From NCBI GenBank assembly GCA_945881845.1, contig CAMCVN010000019.1, positions 1 to 36,967 on the forward strand: a DNA stretch of 36,967 nt, in the 5' to 3' direction. The notes below the pieces were generated by a model. The model did not search any database. It was not told the DNA's origin and saw only the letters and a list, made by a program, of their open reading frames with translations. Below, piece by piece: positions 1-9,400 of this stretch. The DNA comes from Bifidobacterium breve (GTDB lineage: Bacteria > Actinomycetota > Thermoleophilia > Solirubrobacterales > Solirubrobacteraceae). Within the stretch, counting starts at the first letter, position 1, and each line of letters begins with the position of its first letter. Position numbers and translations under genes: made by a program.

Positions 1-285
1 CAGGCCTTCGGGCATGCGCTACAGGCGATCGACCTGCACGTCGGCCCGGCGCGGGAGCTGGCGCTGGTTGGCGAGCAGCTTGGCCCGCTGCTGGAGGTCG
101 TTCGCAGCCAGCTCTGGCCACGGCTAGTTGTTGCGGCAGGCGACGGCAGCAGTGACGAGAGCGTTGTGCCTCTGCTCGAAGGCCGCACGCCGGTCGACGG
201 TCATCCTGCCGCATACCTCTGCGAGAATTTCACCTGTGCGGCCCCAGTTACAGACGCTGAAGCGCTCGCCGCTGCGCTCGGCTAG
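1..285 (+). CDS. YyaL-type thioredoxin-domain protein (DUF255), C-terminal fragment
   Basis: Frame 1 is open from the first base to a TAG at 283-285 and gives 94 residues of a gene that begins upstream of the window. The last 25 or so residues contain AAYLCENFTCAAPVTDAEAL, which matches the conserved C-terminal signature of the YyaL/SSP411 family (N-terminal thioredoxin-like DUF255 followed by an alpha/alpha-barrel): a Cys-x-x-x-x-Cys pair followed by Ala-Pro-Val-Thr. Only the end of the barrel is visible, so catalytic features cannot be checked. The function of the family is poorly defined. The next gene starts 60 bases downstream on the same strand. The family call rests on this C-terminal motif alone. 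Confidence 0.75.
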   Translation, partial: QAFGHALQAIDLHVGPARELALVGEQLGPLLEVVRSQLWPRLVVAAGDGSSDESVVPLLEGRTPVDGHPAAYLCENFTCAAPVTDAEALAAALG

Positions 286-345
286 TTCACGCGCGCGCGA
301 AGCGCTGGTCGATCCGCCCGCGACACTCGTATCCTCCAGCGTTCG

Positions 346-2472
346 ATGAAAAGAATTCTCTCCATCCCTGCGGGCCGCCGCGCGAAGTGGGTCGTTGTCG
401 CGTTCTGGGTCGGACTGCTGGTCGTCTTCTCGGCACTTCAGTTCCCGACCAAGTTCGAAGAGGTTCAGAAGAATGATTCAGCCTCGTTCCTCCCAGCGAG
501 CGCTGAGTCGACCAAGGCGCTCGCGGCGGTCAACACGATCCAGGGCGAGGAGACGGTCGCGATCGTCACCGTTTACCGCCGCCCGAGCGGCCTGACCGCG
601 GCCGACCGCGCGCTAATTGAGCAGAACCGCAAGGAACTAAACGCGCTGAAGCTGCCGGCCACAACGCCGTTCGCGCGGCCAGTCCCTTCGAAGAATGGGC
701 AGGCGGAGCTGCTCGTCGCAAACATCGAGACCAACGGCGACGCGAACACGATCCTCGACCCGGTCGACAAGGTACGTGAGGTGGTAAATGATCCAGGCGG
801 TGGATTGGAAGCGAAGGTCACAGGTTCGGCAGGCTTCTCGGCCGACGCGATCAAGATCTTCGAGGGAATTAACGGCACGCTGCTGCTCGCCGCCGTCGGG
901 CTCGTCTTCTTCCTTCTGGCGCTGATCTACCGCAGCCCGATCTTCCTCTGGATCCCGCTGGTGACGGTGATCTTCGCCGAGTTTGCGAGCCGCTCAATCG
1001 GCTACCTGCTGGCCGAGGCCGGAGTGACGATCAACGGCCAATCGTCGTCGATCATGTCGATCCTCGTGCTTGGCGCGGGCACCGATTATGCGCTGCTTCT
1101 GGTTGCGAGGTACAGGGAAGAGCTGCGCCAACACGATGACAAACACCTTGCTGTTGCCAACGCCACCGCCGCGGCCGGCCCGGCGATCATCGCCTCGGCG
1201 GTAACAGTGATGCTCGCGCTCTTCTGCCTGACCTTGGCCGAGGTAAACGGCACCGCGGGACTCGGACCGCTCGGCGCGCTCGGAGTGGGAATCGCGATGC
1301 TCGCGATGCTGACGCTGCTCCCGGCGCTGCTCGCGATCACAGGGCGACGCGCCTTCTGGCCCTTCATCCCTCGCGTTGGTGAGGAGGGCGCAGACGCAGC
1401 GCACGGCAAGTGGCGCCGCTGGGGCGAGTGGATCAGCAAGCGGCCGCGAATGATTTGGATCATGACGGCGCTGCTGCTGGTCGTGATGAGCTTCGGTCTG
1501 CTCAACTTCTCAACCGGCCTAACGCAGGGCAACTCGTTCCGCGGCGAGGTCGAATCGGTCCAAGGCCAAGAGATGCTTGCGACCTCGTTCCCGGCTGGCG
1601 AGAACGCGCCGACAGACATTGTCGTTCCAGACAAGAGCAAAGCGAAGGCAGTCGCCGCCGCGGTTGCTGACGTCCCGGGCGTCGTGCGTGTTGCCCCGGC
1701 CGGCGCTGGGCCGCCAGGCGTGCAGCTCGCAGCGACGCTGAAATACAGCCCCTACGCAACTGAGGCCTACGCCGTAATCCCGAACATTCGCACCGCCGCC
1801 AAGCAGGCCGGCGGCCAAGACGTGCTCGTCGGTGGGCCGACGGCGATCGAACGCGACCTGCGAGAAGCCTCGACGCGTGACACAAAGCTGATCATCCCGA
1901 TCGTGCTGCTGGTTGTGCTGCTTGTGCTGATCGTGCTGCTGCGAGCTTTCGCCGCTCCAGTGCTGCTGATCCTGACCGTGATTCTCTCGTTTGCGGCCTC
2001 ACTCGGAGTCAGCGCGATCGTCTACGACGTCGTCTTTGGCTTCCCCGGCAGCGACCCCGGATTACCGCTTTTCACCTTCGTGTTCCTTGTCGCGCTCGGG
2101 ATCGATTACAACATCTTCCTGATGGCGCGGGTGCGAGAGGAGACGCTCAAGTACGGCACCGAGCGCGGGATGATCCGTGGCCTCGCCGTGACCGGCGGCG
2201 TGATCACCTCGGCCGGGATCGTTCTCGCCGGCACCTTCGCGATCCTCGGCACGCTGCCACTGATCTTCCTCACCGAGCTTGGCTTCGCGATCGCCTTCGG
2301 GGTCCTCCTCGACACCTTCATCGTGCGATCAACGCTGGTACCAGCGCTGGTGCTCGACATCGGCAAGAAGGTCTGGTGGCCGTCGCGGATGGCGCACGAG
2401 GGCGAACCTGGCGAGCATGTGCCGGAAGCCGAGCCGGACGTCGAACCAGACGCCGCTACTCCTACCGCTTAG
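346..2472 (+). CDS. MMPL-family (RND superfamily) transporter
   Basis: This 708-residue integral membrane protein has the duplicated RND/MMPL layout. One membrane helix (about residues 14-31) is followed by an extracytoplasmic domain, then a five-helix bundle from about residue 175. A second loop domain and a second bundle follow. The signature GTDYALLLVARYREEL in the first half and GIDYNIFLMARVREE in the second carry the paired Asp-Tyr expected in the proton-relay helix of MMPL proteins. Family members export lipids, siderophores or antibiotics by proton antiport; the substrate here is unknown. The C-terminal tail is acidic (Glu/Asp/Pro-rich). The ATG at 346 is the first start preceding the hydrophobic helix. 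Its stop codon overlaps that of the convergent aldo/keto reductase gene. Confidence 0.9.
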   Translation: MKRILSIPAGRRAKWVVVAFWVGLLVVFSALQFPTKFEEVQKNDSASFLPASAESTKALAAVNTIQGEETVAIVTVYRRPSGLTAADRALIEQNRKELNALKLPATTPFARPVPSKNGQAELLVANIETNGDANTILDPVDKVREVVNDPGGGLEAKVTGSAGFSADAIKIFEGINGTLLLAAVGLVFFLLALIYRSPIFLWIPLVTVIFAEFASRSIGYLLAEAGVTINGQSSSIMSILVLGAGTDYALLLVARYREELRQHDDKHLAVANATAAAGPAIIASAVTVMLALFCLTLAEVNGTAGLGPLGALGVGIAMLAMLTLLPALLAITGRRAFWPFIPRVGEEGADAAHGKWRRWGEWISKRPRMIWIMTALLLVVMSFGLLNFSTGLTQGNSFRGEVESVQGQEMLATSFPAGENAPTDIVVPDKSKAKAVAAAVADVPGVVRVAPAGAGPPGVQLAATLKYSPYATEAYAVIPNIRTAAKQAGGQDVLVGGPTAIERDLREASTRDTKLIIPIVLLVVLLVLIVLLRAFAAPVLLILTVILSFAASLGVSAIVYDVVFGFPGSDPGLPLFTFVFLVALGIDYNIFLMARVREETLKYGTERGMIRGLAVTGGVITSAGIVLAGTFAILGTLPLIFLTELGFAIAFGVLLDTFIVRSTLVPALVLDIGKKVWWPSRMAHEGEPGEHVPEAEPDVEPDAATPTA

Positions 2473-3320
2473 GCAACGACTTCAAGTGCGCGCATCTCGC
2501 TCTCGTTGAGGCGGATCGCCGCGGCGGCGACGTTCTCCTCAAGGTGAGCGAGCGATGACGTGCCGGGGATCGGCACGATCACCGGTGAGCGCGCGAGCAG
2601 CCACGCGAGAGCGATCTGGTAGACGGTCGCGTCGTGCGCGGCGGCAATCGAGGCGATCGGCCCATCGTCCTCGACAGACCCGGCTACGAGTGGGAACCAA
2701 GGCAGGAATGCGATTCCTTTGCGCTCGCAAGCGAGCAGCACTTCGAGCGAGCCACGGTCGCTGACGCTGAATCGGTTCTGAACGCTGACGACCTCGACGA
2801 TGTCGGACGCCACTTCGAGCTGCATCGAATCAACGTTTGAGATCCCGATGTGCTGGATCTTCCCTTCGCGCTTGAGATCGGCGAGCGCGCCGATCGACTC
2901 TGCGTACGGGACTTCGGGATCGGGCGCATGAAGCTGGTAGAGCTTGATCGCATCGACGCCAAGGCGCTTGATGCTCCCCTCGCACTGCTCCTTCAGATGC
3001 GCGGGGTCGCCGTTGCGGTGCCACTCGCCGGGGCCACTTCGCGTAAGGCCGCCCTTGGTCGCGATTACGAGATCATCGGCGTAGGGGAAGAGCGCGTCGT
3101 GGATGTACTGCTCATTGACTTCAGGGCCGTAGGAGTTGGCGGTGTCAATCAGCGTTACGCCCATCTCGACTGCGGCGCGCAGCACTGCGAGGGCGTTGTC
3201 GACGTCGTCGGCCGGCCCCCACACACCTTCGCCTGTAAGACGCATCGCGCCGTAGCCCATCCGCCTGACCTCGAGGTCGGGACCGATCGTGATCATTCCT
3301 GCGCGGGCGGCACTGGCCAT
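2469..3320 (-). CDS. Aldo/keto reductase
   Basis: The product (283 residues) is a single-domain NADPH-dependent aldo/keto reductase (TIM barrel). The catalytic tetrad is visible: Asp59 in LIDTANSYG, Tyr64, Lys89 in VIATKGG and His131 in LYQLHAPDP. The cofactor-binding end is represented by PIPGTSSLAHLEEN near the C-terminus. The physiological substrate cannot be told from sequence. The ATG at 3318-3320 has a strong ribosome-binding site (AAGGAGA, six bases upstream). The gene lies 24 bases downstream of glnA on the same strand, so the two may be co-transcribed. At the other end its TAA overlaps the TAG of the MMPL gene within the tetranucleotide TTAG. Confidence 0.93.
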   Translation of the reverse strand: MASAARAGMITIGPDLEVRRMGYGAMRLTGEGVWGPADDVDNALAVLRAAVEMGVTLIDTANSYGPEVNEQYIHDALFPYADDLVIATKGGLTRSGPGEWHRNGDPAHLKEQCEGSIKRLGVDAIKLYQLHAPDPEVPYAESIGALADLKREGKIQHIGISNVDSMQLEVASDIVEVVSVQNRFSVSDRGSLEVLLACERKGIAFLPWFPLVAGSVEDDGPIASIAAAHDATVYQIALAWLLARSPVIVPIPGTSSLAHLEENVAAAAIRLNESEMRALEVVA

Positions 3321-3344
3321 TAGCTGTCTCCTTTTGAGGACTAC

Positions 3345-4682
3345 TTAAAGAATCGCGAGGTAGCGGTCGAGTTCCCACTGTGAGACATCTAGTCGGTACT
3401 CCTCCCACTCGCGACGCTTAATTTCAACAAAGCGATTAAAGGTGTGTTCCCCAAGGGTACGCAAAACGAGTTCCGATGCAGCAGCAAGTTCTACTGCTTC
3501 TCCAAGACTCGCCGGAAGCTGCTCAATCCCCATCCGTTGACGATCCTCCGGCGAGAGGTGATAGAGATTCTGCTCCATCGGCTCCGGCAGCTCGTAGCCC
3601 TTCTCAATTCCCTCGAGGCCAGCCTGAAGTAGAACGGCGAAAGTTAGGTACGGATTGCAGGCCGGGTCAGGGCAGCGCAGCTCCATCCGCGTCGCCATCT
3701 CCTTACCTGGGTGGTAGAGCGGCACGCGCACCAGCGCCGAACGGTTGCGGCGTGACCAAGCAACGTGAACTGGCGCTTCGTAGCCGGGCACGAGCCGCTT
3801 GTAGGAGTTGACCCACTGGGCGAAGATCGCGCTCATCTCTCGCGCGTGGCGCAGCTGGCCGGCGATAAAGGCCTTGCCTATATCGCTGAGGAAGTAAGGG
3901 TCGTTCTCGTCGTAGAAGGCGTTGCGCCCGTCTTTGAAGAGAGAGAGATGGGTGTGCATCCCGGAGCCGTTCTCACCGAACAGCGGCTTCGGCATGAAGG
4001 TCGCGTGCCAGCCGTACTTCATCGCGTATTCCTTGACCGTGATGCGGTAGGTCATGCAGTCATCGGCCATCTTCAGCGCCGGCGCGTAGCGCATGTCAAC
4101 CTCATGCTGGCTGGGCCCGACCTCGTGATGGCTGTATTCGACGTGAATGCCAAGCTGCTCGAGCGCGAGCACCGTTTCGCGGCGCACGTCGGAGCCGGCA
4201 TCTAGCGTCGTCAGGTCGAAGTAGCCGCCCTGATCGAGCACTTCTGTTCCGTTTGAGTCCTTGAAAAGGAAGTACTCAAGCTCTGGGCCAACGTTGAAGG
4301 TGTCAAAGCCCATCCCTTCCATCCGCGCGATTGCGCGGCGCAGGACTTGGCGCGGGTCACCTTCGTAAGGGGTCCGCTCGGGCGTTTGGATGTCGCAGAA
4401 CATCCGTGCCACGCCCTGCTCATCAGGCCGCCACGGCAGTACAGCGAAGGTTGAAGCGTCGGGCATCGCGATCATGTCCGACTCTTCGATCGCGTTGAAG
4501 CCGGTGATCGATGACCCGTCAAAACCCATGCCGCCTTCGAAGGCGTCATCGAGCTCGTCAACGCCGACCGAGAACGACTTCAGCTGGCCGAGAATGTCGG
4601 TGAACCAGAGGCGGATGAAACGGATGTCACGCTCAGCGCAGAGCGCCTTCACGTCCTCCGAGCTGGTCGGCGAATCGGCCAT
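3345..4682 (-). CDS. glnA: Glutamine synthetase, type I
   Basis: This 445-residue enzyme forms glutamine from glutamate, ammonia and ATP. Signature segments appear in order: the beta-grasp N-terminal domain with MGFDGSSITGFNAIEESDM, the metal-binding GPELEYFLF, the ATP-site GSGMHTHLSLF, NSYKRLVPGYEAPVHVAWS, and the C-terminal ELRCPDPACNPYL. The length fits the shorter GSI-alpha group better than the 470-residue GSI-beta. A Tyr occurs at about residue 374 in NLYHLSPED, where GSI-beta enzymes have the adenylylated Tyr (NLYDLP). The Arg after GSSI-x-GF that mediates feedback control in Bacillus is an Asn here. The start is taken as the ATG at 4682; the codon just upstream is TTG. Confidence 0.96.
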   Translation of the reverse strand: MADSPTSSEDVKALCAERDIRFIRLWFTDILGQLKSFSVGVDELDDAFEGGMGFDGSSITGFNAIEESDMIAMPDASTFAVLPWRPDEQGVARMFCDIQTPERTPYEGDPRQVLRRAIARMEGMGFDTFNVGPELEYFLFKDSNGTEVLDQGGYFDLTTLDAGSDVRRETVLALEQLGIHVEYSHHEVGPSQHEVDMRYAPALKMADDCMTYRITVKEYAMKYGWHATFMPKPLFGENGSGMHTHLSLFKDGRNAFYDENDPYFLSDIGKAFIAGQLRHAREMSAIFAQWVNSYKRLVPGYEAPVHVAWSRRNRSALVRVPLYHPGKEMATRMELRCPDPACNPYLTFAVLLQAGLEGIEKGYELPEPMEQNLYHLSPEDRQRMGIEQLPASLGEAVELAAASELVLRTLGEHTFNRFVEIKRREWEEYRLDVSQWELDRYLAIL

Positions 4683-4723
4683 CAAACGACCCTAGCGCCG
4701 CAGAGCGAATCTGGGCGTTTTGG

Positions 4724-5611
4724 TCAGCGACTTGCGCGAACTGTTGCGCGGCCAATGCTGATCACGCCGAGCTTGCGCGCAGCGGCCCAAGTGAGGTCGT
4801 AATGGACGCCAGCAGCGTAAGGGCCGCGGTCAACGACCTTTGTCTTCACGGTCTGGCCGCGGAACTTGAAGTAGACGACGGTGCCGCAGGGAAGCGTCTT
4901 GTGTGCAACGCCCATCAGGCGGCTAGTAAGCGTGTTGCCGCAGGCCGTCCGGCGCCCGTACCAACCCGGTCCGTACCAAGTCACAACGCGGGTGCGGTTG
5001 ATGCCGCCACTGTTGCCGCGACCACCGCTGGAGGGAGCCTTCGACGAGCAGGGCCGCTTTCCGGCCTTGAGCGCCGCGATTGTCGCGGGGCCGGCGATCC
5101 CGTCGGTCGTCATGCAGCGACTGTTCTGAAAGCGGCGCACGGCTGCGTAGGTGAGCGAACCAAAGTGGCCCGTCGGCGCGACCTTCAAGAGGCGGATGTG
5201 ATGAAGCTTGGCCTGGAGCTGGCGGACGTCATGACCGTTCATCGATGTCTTCAGCGTGCGGTCGCCAAGTTTGTGCAGCGGCGCTGCGCCAGCGCTGACC
5301 GCCGCCGTCAGAACCAGCACCAACCCGAGCAGCACTGCCAAGCCGGCGATCCGGTCGGGGCGGCGAATCGTGATCGAGCTCTTCGGAGCGGGGCTGCGAA
5401 CGCCGCGGCTGCGGCGCTGCTCAACGAGCGCGCGAGCTTTCGGCGCGCCGGGGCGACGGACCATGGGCAGGCGGCGGAAGCTTTCGCGCTGCGCTGGCGC
5501 AGCGTCCTCAAGCTTGTTCGGTGACTGCGCGGCAACGGCAGCGCGTGTTTCGCTCTGCGGGCGAAGGTGTTCCACTTCCGACCACCATGGGGAATTGATC
5601 TCTGTTGACAT
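4724..5611 (-). CDS. Membrane-anchored peptidoglycan-binding protein with RlpA-like double-psi beta-barrel
   Basis: The protein has 295 residues. Residues 1-85 are a basic, Arg-rich cytoplasmic tail, and residues 88-110 form one membrane helix. Residues 120-183 are a PG_binding_1 domain (MNGHDVRQLQAKL ... TDGIAGPATIAALKAG). Residues 208-295 are a double-psi beta-barrel like RlpA/resuscitation-promoting wall enzymes (VVTWYGPGWYGRRTACG, TVVYFKFRGQ, VVDRGPYAAGVHYDLTWAAA), including the conserved Asp in VDRGP. Four cysteines occur in the extracytoplasmic part. The likely role is cell-wall remodelling; whether it is a lytic transglycosylase is not shown. A c-di-AMP riboswitch lies directly upstream, as seen for many actinobacterial wall hydrolases. 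The long basic cytoplasmic tail is unusual for an exported wall enzyme. Confidence 0.85.
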   Translation of the reverse strand: MSTEINSPWWSEVEHLRPQSETRAAVAAQSPNKLEDAAPAQRESFRRLPMVRRPGAPKARALVEQRRSRGVRSPAPKSSITIRRPDRIAGLAVLLGLVLVLTAAVSAGAAPLHKLGDRTLKTSMNGHDVRQLQAKLHHIRLLKVAPTGHFGSLTYAAVRRFQNSRCMTTDGIAGPATIAALKAGKRPCSSKAPSSGGRGNSGGINRTRVVTWYGPGWYGRRTACGNTLTSRLMGVAHKTLPCGTVVYFKFRGQTVKTKVVDRGPYAAGVHYDLTWAAARKLGVISIGRATVRASR

Positions 5612-5631
5612 CGCTCATCGAGCCTCTCTCT

Positions 5632-5762
5632 TGTGCTTACGGGGTTAGCTGACGGGCTCGCGCTGAAAGAGCTGCGCTACGCCGACTTAAACGGCGATTC
5701 GCCCCGACTGTTGGGTCCCCCGCTCCCCAGCGCCAGAAGGGCGACTGGGAACTCAGCGGTAT
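5632..5762 (-). promoter_or_regulatory. Cyclic di-AMP riboswitch (ydaO/yuaA class)
   Basis: Read on the minus strand, this leader carries the conserved blocks of the ydaO motif in order. A stem (TCCCAG...CTGGGGA) is followed by GCGGGGGACCCA, then GGGGCGAATC. A purine-poor arm follows, and the diagnostic 3' block CCCGTCAGCTAACCCCGTAA ends near 5635. The block lies 23 bases upstream of the ATG of the RlpA-like gene. The class binds cyclic di-AMP and usually turns expression off when ligand is high. This was recognised by eye, so the boundaries are approximate, especially at the 5' side. No intrinsic-terminator U-tract is obvious before the start codon, so control of translation or another expression platform is possible. 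Confidence 0.88.
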
Positions 5763-5823
5763 ATGCGTAGTTCACGGTAGCGCGAGTGGGCAAAACCCTG
5801 CCACTGCTGCACGAAACGGTGCG

Positions 5824-6345
5824 TTAAGGCGTTGAAGCGGAGTCGTTCTCGCCCGCGACCATGCCCTGACCGGCAACGGCGGCGACGTAGCTGGCGACGT
5901 CTTTGGCTTGGTTGCCTGTCACGAGCCCGGCCGGCATGTTGCCGGCTCCGCGGGCGCGGCCGATCTGGATTGCGTTCAGAGTCAGCGCTTCAGGCGGAAC
6001 CATCATGTCAAGGTTAGGTCCGGTCTGGCCGACCGAACCGGATGCCTGCAGCGTGTGGCAGGTTGAGCAGTTCTGTGCGAACAGCACGCGTCCGTTCTCC
6101 TGATTGGCAGTCAGAACGACTCCGCCGCTCGCGTCGCGTGAAGTCTTCGTGCCATTGTCGACGACCAAGGCGGCTGGAATCGCAAGCCCGATGCCGACGA
6201 CGCAGAGAGCGACACCGACGTAAAGCATCTTGCCGCTGCCGTCGCCGCCAGCGGCCTTGTCCTTGCGGTTGGCTGCGAAGCCAGCGGCGAAGACGGCGAT
6301 TCCGACGATCACGAAGATTGCGGTGAATATGGTGGCAGCGAGCAT
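5824..6345 (-). CDS. Membrane-anchored c-type cytochrome
   Basis: This 173-residue protein has two predicted membrane helices (about 4-24 and 39-61) followed by a class I cytochrome c domain. The heme attachment motif is CSTCH at 93-97, and the likely axial Met is 137 in the sequence GAGNMPAG. The domain faces outside. It resembles small electron carriers of aerobic chains in Gram-positive bacteria that feed a terminal oxidase. No oxidase gene is in the window, so the partner is unknown. It is a probable client of the cytochrome maturation genes at 17.8-23.4 kb. The gene ends 61 bases before the start of the riboswitch region of the next gene on the same strand. Confidence 0.88.
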   Translation of the reverse strand: MLAATIFTAIFVIVGIAVFAAGFAANRKDKAAGGDGSGKMLYVGVALCVVGIGLAIPAALVVDNGTKTSRDASGGVVLTANQENGRVLFAQNCSTCHTLQASGSVGQTGPNLDMMVPPEALTLNAIQIGRARGAGNMPAGLVTGNQAKDVASYVAAVAGQGMVAGENDSASTP

Positions 6346-6414
6346 CAGCTCAAACGATACACGCAGCCACGCACGCCACGCCCGCTCGCAGCAACTATTG
6401 GGCGCACAAACGCC

Positions 6415-9400
6415 TCAGCGGCGACGGCCCTGAGCGAACGACATCACGGCCGGTGCGACGGCGCGGAAGTCGGCGCTTACGAGCTCACCAACCTCAGCCA
6501 ACTGAGCGTTGCCCGGCTCAAGCGCCTCAATTCGATCAACGAGCAGGTTGACGGTGCCGCCGGCGCTGGCGTGGCGTTCGAGAACCCCTTCGGCGAAGAC
6601 GAGCGGTTCGGTCCTGACCGTCAGGCGGAATCGCTCATAGATCTTCGGCTTGAGAACGAGGTTGATCGTCCCCTGCTCATCTTCGAGCAGCACGAAACAG
6701 ACACCGCCCGCCGTGCCGGGCCGCTGCCGCGCGACGACCAACCCTCCGACCTTGGCGCGACTGCGGTGTGGCGCGCGCTCGAGCGCAGCGCTGGGAAGCG
6801 CTCCTCGCTTCGCTAGGTCTGGGCGCATCAGCTCCAACGGATGGCTGCCGGTAGTTAGGCCGGTCGCGGCGTAGTCGGCGAGCATCGTCTGCCAAGCGGT
6901 CAGCGGGTCGAGCGCGGGCGCGGCAGGAAGATCAAAGCCGAGCGAAAGTTGCGCCTTGCTGGCCGGAGCGGGCGCGCCGATGCCGAGCTGCCAGAGCACG
7001 GCGCGCCGCGCCAGCCCGGGGCGCTGCGCTTGCTCGGCGTCGGCGCTGGCGCTGGCGTCGGCGCTGGCCAGCCGGTCGCAGGCACCGGCCCAGGCGAGCG
7101 CTTCAAGCGATGAGCGCGCGCCACCGGCGCGGGCCGTCAAGTCGCTGAGCGAAGCGAACGGCCCGTTGGCGCTGCGTTCGTCAATCAGCTCCTCGATCTG
7201 TTCTTTGCGCACTCCGCGCACGTGGCGCAGGCCGAGCCGCAGAGCGCCCTGCTCGTCGATCAGGCAGCCGAGCGCACTCTCGTTTAGATCGGGGGCCAGC
7301 ACAGTCGTGCCGCGGCGCTGCGCTTCGTGAACGAGAGAATCGGGTGGGTAGAAGCCCATCGGCTGCTCGTCGAGCAGCGCAGCCAGCAGCTCCGGGCCGT
7401 AGTGAACGCGCAGCCAAGTTGATTGGTAGGCGAGCAGGCCGAAGGCGGCGGCGTGCGCTTTGGGGAAGCCGAAGCCGGCAAAGCCAGCGACCATTTCGAA
7501 GACCTCGGCAGCCTGCGTTTCATCAACGTCAGGCCAGAGCGCCATCGCTCCCTCGATGAAGCCGCGGCGGTGCGCTTCGATCGCCTCAGCCGAACGTTTG
7601 CGGCTCATTGCGCGGCGCAAGCCTGCCGCCTCGGCGGCGCTGAAGCCTGCGAAGGCCATCGCCACTTCGATCACCTGGTCTTGAAAGATGATCGTGCCGA
7701 GCGTCTCACGCAGGATCGGCTCCAGCGAGCGGTGCGGATAAGGGATTTTGAAGTCGGGGTTGGCGTTCAGCGCCTGGCGCCGTTTGATGTACGGATTGAC
7801 GGCGCCGCCCTGAATTGGCCCCGGCCTGACGATCGCTACCTGAATCGTTATCTCGTCGAGGTTTGCTGGCCTTGTGCGCCGCAGTGAGGCGATCTGCGCG
7901 CGACTTTCAATCTGAAATACGCCGGTTGTTTCGCCGCGCTGAATTGCTTCGTAAACCTGCGGGTCGTCGTAGGGAATTCGCGAGAGATCTATTCGCTCGC
8001 CGCGGCGCGCGTCTATCTGTTCAACGCAGCGCTCGACGGCGGAGAGCATTCCAAGCCCGAGCAGGTCGATCTTGAGGAAGCCTGCGTCGGCGCAGGAGTC
8101 CTTGTCCCAGTGGGCGATCTGGCGCCCCTCGATCGCCGATGGAACGACCGGGCAGCAGTCGATCAGCGGCCTTGTCGCGACGATCATTCCGCCGGAGTGC
8201 TGGGCCAAGTGGCGCGGTAGCCCGGAGGCTTCACGCGCCAGCGCTGCGAGCCAGCGCCAGCGGCCGCTCTGCGCCCGCTCCTCACCGATCGCCTCAGCGA
8301 TCTGCTCGTCAAAGCCGCGCAGCGACCAGCCTTCACTGGAGCGGGCGACGCGCTCGATCTCCCCTGCTGGCAGGCCGAGTGCGGCGCCGAAGTCGCGGAT
8401 TGCGCCGCGCGCCTTGTAGGTCGGGAAGGCGGCGACCAGCGCCGTTCGCTCGACTCCGTAGCGCTGGTGGATCCGCGGGATCAGCTTCTCGCGAATGTCG
8501 CGTGGGAAATCGAGATCAATGTCAGGCAGCTCGGTGATCTGTTCGCTGAGGAAACGGCCAAGAAGGAGCCGGTTGGCGACAGGATCTACGTGCGAGAGGC
8601 CAGTTAGATAACAGACGATTGATGAGACTGAGGAGCCGCGGCCGCGGCCTGGCGGCAGCAGCGCGCGGGCGCTGCTGGGGCCACGGACCTCAGCGGCAAC
8701 CTCGCGCGCAAGCTCCAGCATGTCGCGGTGGAGCAGGAAGAAGCCGGAGAGGCCGAGCCCGGCGATGATCTTCAGCTCTTCGCTGAGCCTTGCGGCGGCC
8801 TCGTCACGTAATGGGTGGCCGTGCGGGTAGCGGTGATCGAAACTGGCCTGGCAGGCCTGCACGAGATCACGGTCGGCGCCGCCGTCCTCAGCACCCGGGT
8901 AGCGGTAGCCGAGGTCACTCGTTAGGTCGAACTGGCAGCGCTCGGCGATCCGCTCCGTTTCGGCGAGCGCATCAGGGTGGTCTTCAAATCGTGCTGCCAT
9001 CGCCTGCGGGCTTGCGAGCACGTGGCTGTGGTTGCCGCGCCGCTGCGGCTCGCAGCCGTCGAGCGTGAGGTGGCTGCGGACGGCGACGAAGGTGTCCTGC
9101 AGCGGCGCACGCCTTGCCGCGTGGGCGTGGACGTTGCCGCTTGCGACGCAGCGCACTCCGAGCAGCCGCGCGCGCTCGGCCAGCTCACGCCCCAGCGCGC
9201 GGTCATGGCGCGCGAACGGGCGCTGCAGTTCGATCCGCAGATCGTCGCGGCCGAAGGCTGCCAGCAGGCGACGCAGGCTCGGCTCATCGTGGAAGCCGTG
9301 GCCGGCGCAGCCGCTGAGGCAGATCAGCCCTTCCGTGTGCGCTTCGACCTGTTCGAGCGTCAGCTCCGGTTGCCCGCGCTCGCGGCCATCGCGGGTGTGC

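Noticed and set aside
128-349. Open frame of 73 codons overlapping the end of the YyaL-type gene
   Set aside because: Out of frame with the clear YyaL C-terminal signature; composition is Arg/Ser-rich shadow sequence.
5778-5805. GGCAGGGTTTTGCCC hairpin after the cytochrome c gene as a terminator
   Set aside because: Short imperfect stem without a T-run; may instead be part of the promoter region of the riboswitch transcript.
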